Assembly: GCA_011959105.1 (NCBI GenBank)
Contig: BLLU01000097.1
Location: 1 to 37,269, forward strand
Length of the DNA: 37,269 bases
From: Lachnospiraceae bacterium
Lineage (GTDB): Bacteria > Bacillota > Clostridia > Lachnospirales > Lachnospiraceae
Reading direction: 5' to 3'
Part shown: positions 31,472 to 37,269 of the stretch, piece by piece
How positions within the stretch are numbered: position 1 is the stretch's first letter
Layout: every line of letters begins with the position of its first letter
The notes under the pieces: model-generated
The model's database searches: none
What the model saw: the letters and a program-made list of their open reading frames with translations, nothing else
Told to the model about the DNA's origin: nothing
Translations under genes and position numbers: made by a program

Positions 31472-32188
31472 ATGAAAAACAGGAGTTTTTTCGCAAGAAG
31501 CTGGCACAGCTGCCTGACGGTATCTGCATTTTTCTTTGTGCTTCTTGCAGCCGGATGCCAGCCAGAAAGCCACGCAGAAAACCAGCCGGAAAGCACGGGC
31601 CAGACAGAAATCATAGAGACAGAAAACCCACCGCAATATGTTTCTGACACATCACCGGAAGACTGTATTGTCTGCGGCGAAGGGAAGGGAACCGTTCTGC
31701 CTTTGTACCGTGGGCAGGAAAATCTCGGTATTGTCAATCTGAACTCTTTTGACCTGGCTCCTGTCACGATCAACCGCTATGATGATTTTGGGAAACTGAT
31801 TGAGGAAGCGGAACAAGGCTCGTCTACTCATATCACCAATACCGGAGAAGGCGGATTCTTCCTTTCCGTGACGGCAGATACAAACAGAGGGTACGCCCAT
31901 GGGCACTTGTCTTTCGATAAAAATAAAGCACTGGATATGGAAAAAACAGCTTCCCACCTGTGTTCGGACTGCCTGAATCAGATGATGGAACATTGCTGGT
32001 CGGACGTGCCTTTCTGTATGGGAGTGATTGACTTCAGCACTGGGGAAATACGGCTTTTTGAAGAAAAGATCACGGCTTTTACTTTTGGAAATTATTATAT
32101 TTCCTGTGACAGCCGCGATATGGATGAAGGTGATTTAAGAGAGATAGACCTGCTGATTTTTTATTGTCCTGAACGGTATCAGGACTGA
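31472..32188 (+). CDS. Lipoprotein with two CxxC motifs
   Basis: 238 residues. The signal peptide ends in the lipobox L-A-A-G-C with lipid-bearing C29, so the protein is anchored outside the membrane. A Gln/Glu/Pro/Thr-rich linker (about 30-60) follows. The folded part has D-C-I-V-C-G-E-G near 68 and H-L-C-S-D-C-L-N-Q near 165. These two CxxC pairs could bind zinc or iron, or form disulfides. ATG 31472 has AGGAGG 8-13 bases before it. In-frame starts at 31403 and 31439 lie on or near the promoter and would spoil the signal peptide. The promoter has an operator for the divergent XRE repressor. Substrate or partner is unknown. Confidence 0.8.
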   Translation: MKNRSFFARSWHSCLTVSAFFFVLLAAGCQPESHAENQPESTGQTEIIETENPPQYVSDTSPEDCIVCGEGKGTVLPLYRGQENLGIVNLNSFDLAPVTINRYDDFGKLIEEAEQGSSTHITNTGEGGFFLSVTADTNRGYAHGHLSFDKNKALDMEKTASHLCSDCLNQMMEHCWSDVPFCMGVIDFSTGEIRLFEEKITAFTFGNYYISCDSRDMDEGDLREIDLLIFYCPERYQD

Positions 32189-32190
32189 AT

Positions 32191-32400
32191 CTGCCGCGCG
32201 GAGTGCGGCAGGGGCGACCGGAGGGAGTACACACGGGCCCTGCCTGTGTGAAAAGCCACACCGCAAGGTGTGTTCGCAAAAAAGCGGCAGCGCATTTTGC
32301 CGGGGCTTGGGGTGTCCCCAACAAGCAAAACGAGAACGCCGCAGGCGGGCAAGTGGTGGATTGGAATATCCGTAAAGGATATTCTAATCCATTGCTTGCC
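32191..32400 (+). other. GC-rich array of six stem-loops, candidate oriT or structured RNA
   Basis: The 374 bases between the lipoprotein gene and the next HTH gene contain no convincing gene. They hold consecutive hairpins: 32191-32211 (CTGCCGC/GCGGCAG), 32230-32250 (9-base stem, 3-base loop), 32257-32272 (CACACC-GCAA-GGTGTG, a GNRA tetraloop), 32285-32302 (CGGCA/TGCCG), 32307-32321 (TTGGGG-TGT-CCCCAA), and 32348-32371 with 32377-32400 (24-base arms matching at 20 positions, loop GTAAA). A reading frame 32203-32478 crosses it but looks like a by-product. Possible identities are oriT, a structured RNA, or a conserved element end. Confidence 0.5.
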
Positions 32401-32491
32401 GCTGTTATACCGAAATTGAATCAAATGGAACTAACGCTGCCCCAAATGTTTCGAGAATGCGGATTATTTTACGGATAATCGTACACAAATC

Positions 32492-32520
32492 TTGAACTCG
32501 CGGAATTTATCGGGTATAAT
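32492..32520 (+). promoter_or_regulatory. Promoter of the type I restriction locus
   Basis: TTGAAC (32492-32497), 17-base spacer, perfect TATAAT (32515-32520). It stands 42 bases before the HTH gene that leads the hsd locus. Confidence 0.75.
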
Positions 32521-32562
32521 AGAATAACTCTCACTATCATTGAATGAGCGGGGTATGATTTG

Positions 32563-32775
32563 ATGAAGATAAGCTATAAAAAATTATGGGTGCTGTTAAT
32601 TGAGAGGGACATTCCGAAATCAGCTTTACGGCTGGAGATCGGGCTGTCTCCGAGTACGGTGAGCAAACTTACAAAAGGGGAGGAAGTAGCTCTTTCCGTC
32701 CTTCTGCGTATCTGCGACTACTTAAACTGTGACATTGGTGATATTTGCGAAGCCGTGAAGGACGGCAGACAATAA
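32563..32775 (+). CDS. Small Cro/CI-type HTH regulator of the restriction locus
   Basis: A 70-residue HTH_26-type protein: A-L-R-L-E-I-G-L-S-P-S-T-V-S-K-L-T-K-G-E is the recognition part, and L-R-I-C-D-Y-L-N-C-D-I-G-D-I follows. ATG 32563 is preceded by GAGCGGGG; a TTG directly before it (32560) is also possible. It lies between the hsd promoter and hsdR with a 75-base gap and no terminator, so it is probably co-transcribed and could delay restriction after the element enters a new host (inference). It shares its C-terminal pattern with the HTH gene at 30749. Confidence 0.8.
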   Translation: MKISYKKLWVLLIERDIPKSALRLEIGLSPSTVSKLTKGEEVALSVLLRICDYLNCDIGDICEAVKDGRQ

Positions 32776-32850
32776 ATTTTAAAACGCAAGCCGAAAATCA
32801 GTAATTATTCGTGCAGCCCCAAATAATCCTCAAGTAATGGAGATGAAGAT

Positions 32851-35616
32851 ATGGCGTACCAGAGCGAAGCAGAATTAGAGCTGCAATTTATTGAGCAGCT
32901 GAATAAACAAGGGTATGAATCGGTTCAGATACCTGACTATGATGCCCTTGTTGAAAATTTTAAAGCACAGTTTGAAAAATTCAATGAATCAAAGCTGGAT
33001 ACTTCGTTGACAGAAAAGGAATGGGAGCGGATTTTTAATCATATGCTTGGAAAATCCGTTTTTCAGAGTGCAAAAATTTTAAGGGATAAGTTTGTTTTGG
33101 AGCGTGAGGATGGTACAAAGGTTTATTTGTCCTTTTATGATGCCGACCATACCAAAAATATTTTTCAGGTAACGCACCAGACAACAGTAGTTGGAAAATA
33201 TGTAAATCGCTATGATGTTACGATTTTAGTAAACGGTCTTCCGCTGATTCATGTAGAATTAAAACGCAGGGGAATTGATATTCGGGAAGCCGTAAATCAA
33301 ATTATGGGAAGATACAAAAAGCATTCATTTACCGGTTTGTACCACTACATACAACTTTTTGTTGTTTCCAACGGAGTTGATACAAAATACTTTGCAAATT
33401 CTGATAAGGAATGGATGCATAGCCTTGCTTTTTTCTGGACTGATTTTGATAATGTCCGAATCACGAATTTGAAAGATTTTTCCCTTAATTTTCTTGCGCG
33501 GGATCATATCATCAAGATGTTTACACGCTATATGATATTGAATGATACCGATAAGAACTTGATGGTAATGCGGCCATATCAGGTATATGCAGTTGAAGCT
33601 CTTGTGCGTCAGGCTACTTTGACAAACCGAAACGCCTATATCTGGCATACTACCGGTGCAGGAAAAACATTGACTTCCTTTAAGACGGCACAAATACTTG
33701 CTGCAAATCCAAATATCAAGAAGGTTATATTTCTGGTTGACCGTAAAGATCTGGATTCCCAGACAACAGAGGAATTTAATAAATTTGAATCCGGATCCGT
33801 TGATGCCACTGACAGGACAAACATACTTGTCAAGCAAATGCAGGATAAAAATAAACAGTTGATCGTCACAACGATACAGAAGATGGCCAACGCTGTTAAG
33901 CGTCCGCAATATGCAAGGATTATGGATGCATATAAGGATGAAAAAGTTGTATTCATCGTTGATGAATGTCACCGCAGTCAGTTTGGGGATATGCACAAAG
34001 ATATTGTCCGGCACTTTCAAAAAGCACAGTTTTTTGGTTTTACCGGCACTCCGCGTTTCCCGGAAAATGGGAAAGTCGAAGGAAAGATTACGCAGACAAC
34101 GGAAATGCTTTTCGGAGAATGCCTGCATAATTATTTGATTAAAGATGCGATTTTTGATAATAATGTCCTGGGATTTCATGTGGAGTATATCAACACGCTG
34201 AAAGGGGACTTTGACTGGGATGATCCCACTACAGCGGATGCGATTGATGTGGGTGAATTATATCTTTCGGAAGAACGGATGTCATTGATTGCAAACCATA
34301 TTGTCCAGAACCATAAATCAAAAACACGAAACGGACAATACACAGCTATTTTTGCGGTTTCTTCCATAGAAGCTCTGATAAAATATTATGATATATTTAA
34401 ACAGATTAAACATGACCTGAACATTGCGGGTATTTTTTCTTTTGGACAAAACGAAGAATCCGAAGGCAAAGATGAACACAGCCGTGATGCGCTGGAGCGT
34501 ATCATTGATGACTACAATGGCATGTACAATACTAATTTCTCTACGGATACCTTTTCTGCTTACCATAAAGATATATCAGACAGGGTAAAAGGGAAGAAAA
34601 CAAAACCGCTGGACATTCTGATTGTTGTAAATATGTTCCTAACCGGATTTGACAGCAAGCCACTCCAGGTTCTTTATGTAGATAAGGATTTGAAGTATCA
34701 TGATCTGCTTCAGGCTTATTCCCGTACTAACAGAGTGGAAAAGGAAACAAAGCCATTTGGTATTATTATCTGTTACCGTAATTTGAAAAAGCAGACGGAT
34801 GACGCTCTCACACTATTTTCAATGGGGCATCCAGAAGCCGCTCTGGTTCCTTCTTATGAGTATTTTGTTGAAAAATTCAATGAGATGGTGATTAAACTCC
34901 GGGAGATCGCACCTACTCCAGAAGCCATTGATACCATGCAGGATGAAAATGATCAGCGTACTTTTGTTCTGACCTTCCGGGAACTGACAAAGTATCTGCA
35001 ATCTCTGAAAACCTTTGTTGAATTTAGTTTTGACAAAGATCAGCTGCTTATGACAGAGCAGGAACATGAGGATTATAAAAGTAAATACAAGGCACTCCAT
35101 GCAAGGATTACGAACGACCGTACTGTGGTATCCGTATTAAATGACGTCGATTTTTGTATCGAGCTAATGGAAAGTGACCGGATTAACGTTGCTTATATCA
35201 TGAACTTGATCCGCAATATTCATTTTGATGATGCCGAACAGAAAGATTATGATATTAGGCAGATCAAAGAAGAACTTTCGAGAACGGACAATCCCCAGCT
35301 TCTCCGCAAGGTGGAAATTTTGCAGGCTTTCCTGGATGATGTTGTTGTTGCTTTGAACAGTGCGGATGAAATTGATGCGGCTTATAATGATTTTGAGAAT
35401 GAAGAAAAGAGGAAAGAAATTGCTGCTTTTGCCGAAACGGAAGATATTGATTCCAAAATGCTTACGGATATAATCTCTGAGTATGAATTTTCTGGTACGC
35501 TGGATGTCGGCAATATCCGCGACCGCATAGAGAAACCTATGCCGCTGCTGAAAAAAAGATCGCTTGTAAACCGCATTACTGATTTCATTAGAAAACATTC
35601 TGAAAAATATGAATAA
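32851..35616 (+). CDS. hsdR: Type I restriction enzyme, R (motor and nuclease) subunit
   Basis: The ATP-driven DNA translocase and nuclease of a type I restriction system. The 921-residue protein has an N-terminal PD-(D/E)xK nuclease part (D122 in RYDVTIL; E136 and K138 in VELKRRG). The helicase motor follows, with Walker A TGAGKT (268-273), DECH (371-374), a TGTP motif shortly after, and a C-terminal helicase part with T-G-F-D-S-K-P-L-Q and Q-A-Y-S-R-T-N-R. The C-terminal third is helical and would contact the methylase complex. ATG 32851 follows GGAG about 10 bases upstream. Length and motifs are complete, and no break is seen. Lower GC than the transfer genes marks this locus as acquired cargo. 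Confidence 0.95.
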   Translation: MAYQSEAELELQFIEQLNKQGYESVQIPDYDALVENFKAQFEKFNESKLDTSLTEKEWERIFNHMLGKSVFQSAKILRDKFVLEREDGTKVYLSFYDADHTKNIFQVTHQTTVVGKYVNRYDVTILVNGLPLIHVELKRRGIDIREAVNQIMGRYKKHSFTGLYHYIQLFVVSNGVDTKYFANSDKEWMHSLAFFWTDFDNVRITNLKDFSLNFLARDHIIKMFTRYMILNDTDKNLMVMRPYQVYAVEALVRQATLTNRNAYIWHTTGAGKTLTSFKTAQILAANPNIKKVIFLVDRKDLDSQTTEEFNKFESGSVDATDRTNILVKQMQDKNKQLIVTTIQKMANAVKRPQYARIMDAYKDEKVVFIVDECHRSQFGDMHKDIVRHFQKAQFFGFTGTPRFPENGKVEGKITQTTEMLFGECLHNYLIKDAIFDNNVLGFHVEYINTLKGDFDWDDPTTADAIDVGELYLSEERMSLIANHIVQNHKSKTRNGQYTAIFAVSSIEALIKYYDIFKQIKHDLNIAGIFSFGQNEESEGKDEHSRDALERIIDDYNGMYNTNFSTDTFSAYHKDISDRVKGKKTKPLDILIVVNMFLTGFDSKPLQVLYVDKDLKYHDLLQAYSRTNRVEKETKPFGIIICYRNLKKQTDDALTLFSMGHPEAALVPSYEYFVEKFNEMVIKLREIAPTPEAIDTMQDENDQRTFVLTFRELTKYLQSLKTFVEFSFDKDQLLMTEQEHEDYKSKYKALHARITNDRTVVSVLNDVDFCIELMESDRINVAYIMNLIRNIHFDDAEQKDYDIRQIKEELSRTDNPQLLRKVEILQAFLDDVVVALNSADEIDAAYNDFENEEKRKEIAAFAETEDIDSKMLTDIISEYEFSGTLDVGNIRDRIEKPMPLLKKRSLVNRITDFIRKHSEKYE

Positions 35617-35630
35617 GGAGACAGATAAAA

Positions 35631-37199
35631 ATGGATAACTCAATTCAAAACCACCAGAAAGAGCTTTGCACAAAACTTTGGGCCATGGCAAATGCTCTCA
35701 GAGGAAACATGGAAGCTTATGAATTTAAAAACTATATTCTTGGCATGATTTTCTATTATTATCTGTCGAACAGGACAGAAAAGTACATGGAAAATCTTTT
35801 GAAGGATGATGGAATTACCTATACGGACGCATGGGCGGATGAAGAATATCAGGAAGCTGTTGTAGAAGAAGCATTGCGCGACCTTGGCTATATAATTGAA
35901 CCGCAGTATCTTTTCGGCCAAATGGTCAAAATGGTTGAAAACCGTTCTTTTGATATTGAATTTTTGCAAAAAGCGATTAACGCGTTGATGGAATCTACCA
36001 TAGGGAACGAATCACAGGAAGATTTTGAAGGACTGTTTTCTGATATGCAGCTTGATTCTACCAGATTGGGGCATACGGTAAAGGACAGAAGTGCGGTTAT
36101 GGCTAAAATTATCGCAGCTCTGGATGAAATCAATTTTAATGTGGAAGATACGAAGATTGATATACTTGGAAATGCGTATGAGTATCTGATTGGCCAGTTT
36201 GCGGCGACTGCCGGAAAGAAGGCAGGGGAATTTTATACTCCTTCCGGCCCTGCAGAACTGCTATGCCGGTTAGCCTGCCTGGGACTTACAGATGTAAAAG
36301 ATGCCGCCGATCCAACCTGTGGATCCGGTTCGCTTCTCCTTCGTTTGAAGAATTACGCGAATGTAAGGAATTATTATGGACAGGAGCTAACATCAACAAC
36401 ATATAACCTGGCTCGTATGAACATGATTCTGCGTGGTATCCCATACCGTAATTTCAATATTTATAACGGAAACACACTGGAACATGATTATTTTGGAGAA
36501 AAGAAATTCCGTGTGCAGGTGGCTAATCCTCCATACTCGGCAAATTGGTCTGCGGATTCAAAATTTCTGGAGGACGAGCGATTCAACGAGTATGGCAAGC
36601 TGGCTCCCAAAAGCAAAGCGGATTTTGCTTTTGTACAGCATATGGTTTACCATATGGACGAGGATGGCCGTGCAGTTGTCTTACTGCCCCATGGTGTTTT
36701 GTTCCGGGGTGCTGCGGAGGAAGTGATTCGTAAGTATCTTATCCAGAAAATGAATGTTTTGGATGCTGTTATCGGCCTTCCGGCTAACTTATTTTTCGGA
36801 ACAGGGATTCCCGTTTGTGTCCTTGTCCTGAAAAGAGAGAGAAACGGAAATTCTGATAATATTTTCTTTATTGACGCATCAAAGGAATTTGAAGCGGGTA
36901 AAAATCAGAATATCCTTCGTGAATGCGATATTGATAAGATTGCGTCTGCATATGAGGCTCGCATTGATATAGATAAGTTTGCTCATGTTGCTACTATGCA
37001 GGAAATTGAGGAAAATGGATTCAATCTCAATATTCCCCGATATGTGGATACTTTTGAACCGGAAGAAGAAATTGATCTGAATGAAGTGGCTGCGGAAATA
37101 CGAAAATTACAGGGTGAAATCAAAGATATTGATGCCCAGCTGAAACCTTATTTTGACGAGCTGGGACTTGATTTTCCCTTTGATGTGGAGGGAAGATAA
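35631..37199 (+). CDS. hsdM: Type I restriction-modification system, M (methylase) subunit
   Basis: The adenine-N6 methyltransferase subunit; with HsdS it methylates the host recognition sites. The 522-residue protein has an N-terminal helical HsdM_N part (about 8-160), then the methylase core: AdoMet motif DPTCGSGS (227-234), the E-F-Y-T-P-S-G-P-A-E-L segment before it, and the catalytic NPPYS (299-303). The C-terminal E-E-E-I-D-L-N-E-V-A-A-E-I coiled coil would join HsdS. AAGGAG precedes ATG 35631, 14 bases after the hsdR stop. The motifs appear intact. Confidence 0.95.
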   Translation: MDNSIQNHQKELCTKLWAMANALRGNMEAYEFKNYILGMIFYYYLSNRTEKYMENLLKDDGITYTDAWADEEYQEAVVEEALRDLGYIIEPQYLFGQMVKMVENRSFDIEFLQKAINALMESTIGNESQEDFEGLFSDMQLDSTRLGHTVKDRSAVMAKIIAALDEINFNVEDTKIDILGNAYEYLIGQFAATAGKKAGEFYTPSGPAELLCRLACLGLTDVKDAADPTCGSGSLLLRLKNYANVRNYYGQELTSTTYNLARMNMILRGIPYRNFNIYNGNTLEHDYFGEKKFRVQVANPPYSANWSADSKFLEDERFNEYGKLAPKSKADFAFVQHMVYHMDEDGRAVVLLPHGVLFRGAAEEVIRKYLIQKMNVLDAVIGLPANLFFGTGIPVCVLVLKRERNGNSDNIFFIDASKEFEAGKNQNILRECDIDKIASAYEARIDIDKFAHVATMQEIEENGFNLNIPRYVDTFEPEEEIDLNEVAAEIRKLQGEIKDIDAQLKPYFDELGLDFPFDVEGR

Positions 37200-37201
37200 C
37201 T

Positions 37202-37269
37202 ATGGCAAATGTATCCTCAAGTAACGGTCTCGAAAAGTATCCGAAGCTGCGGTTTCCGGGGTTTGAGGA
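37202..37269 (+). CDS. hsdS: Type I restriction-modification system, S (specificity) subunit, cut by the window edge
   Basis: Only 22 codons are present. The peptide opens M-A-N-V-S-S-S-N-G-L-E-K and continues Y-P-K-L-R-F-P-G-F-E, the usual beginning of clostridial HsdS proteins (P-K-L-R-F-P-x-F). GGAGGGAAG overlaps the end of hsdM and precedes ATG 37202. Recognition domains lie beyond the right edge, so the target sequence cannot be judged. Confidence 0.8.
   Translation, partial: MANVSSSNGLEKYPKLRFPGFE

Noticed and set aside
32203..32478. 91-codon + strand reading frame across the stem-loop region
   Set aside because: No ribosome site before its GTG and the sequence is dominated by inverted repeats; more likely a structured DNA or RNA element than a protein, though not fully excluded.
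33325..34179. 284-codon minus-strand reading frame
   Set aside because: Complement of the hsdR motor domain; hydrophobic, Cys/Ile-rich translation is expected from the antisense of AT-rich coding DNA.
1..37269. CRISPR arrays, rRNA or tRNA genes, insertion-sequence transposases
   Set aside because: No regularly spaced repeats, no clover-leaf or rRNA sequence and no transposase or integrase reading frame apart from the accessory gene tnpV were seen.

Overview
The window reads as a stretch of an integrative and conjugative element of a Gram-positive gut Firmicute, most likely a Lachnospiraceae/Clostridiales host (inference). The grounds are the gene families present: a two-hydrolase M23/NlpC-P60 transfer protein, DUF4315 and DUF4366 small proteins, a sortase beside a SpaA-type adhesin, a topoisomerase III, a very long methylase/helicase protein, MobC and a relaxase. 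Strong AGGAGG ribosome sites and frequent GTG/TTG starts fit the same origin. No rRNA, tRNA or CRISPR array was seen, and no integrase lies in the window.

Positions 1-12048 (+) form the first transfer block. In order it holds the cell-wall hydrolase transfer protein (probably open at the left edge), two DNA methyltransferase genes with damaged or non-standard 5' ends, a radical SAM gene with a CTG start, DUF4315, DUF4366, a small Cys-rich protein, a sortase, a SpaA-repeat surface protein with an IPKTG sorting signal, topB, and two conserved but unrecognised proteins. It meets an XRE regulator on the minus strand (12053-12382) end to end.

Positions 12383-26164 (+) form the second block. A repeat-bearing control region leads to a small Spo0A-C-like protein, then a hairpin and a 3419-residue methylase/SNF2-like helicase protein. 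Inside that gene a complete tnpV gene lies in another frame with its own promoter and ribosome site. MobC, an intrinsic terminator, a DUF3991/Toprim protein and an HxHxH relaxase follow, closed by a strong terminator at 26118-26164.

Positions 26165-32562 are lower in GC and carry cargo: a nitroreductase with a clear promoter, several small unknown proteins, a stand-alone Ada-like zinc protein, a DUF5677 protein overlapping an HTH gene, and a minus-strand pair (cytoplasmic plus membrane protein) opposite its own small HTH gene. A lipoprotein follows, opposite an XRE repressor with a perfect operator palindrome in the promoter spacer. Between 32191 and 32400 is a GC-rich array of six consecutive stem-loops without a convincing gene.

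Positions 32492-37269 (+) hold a type I restriction-modification locus: promoter, small HTH regulator, hsdR, hsdM and the first codons of hsdS, cut by the right edge.

Together the two transfer blocks would process the DNA (relaxase, MobC, Toprim proteins, TopB, helicase/methylase), open the cell wall (M23/NlpC-P60) and place an adhesin on the surface. The cargo provides defence and several small repressor-controlled modules. Most functional statements are family-level inferences from residues visible in the translations; no database search was possible.
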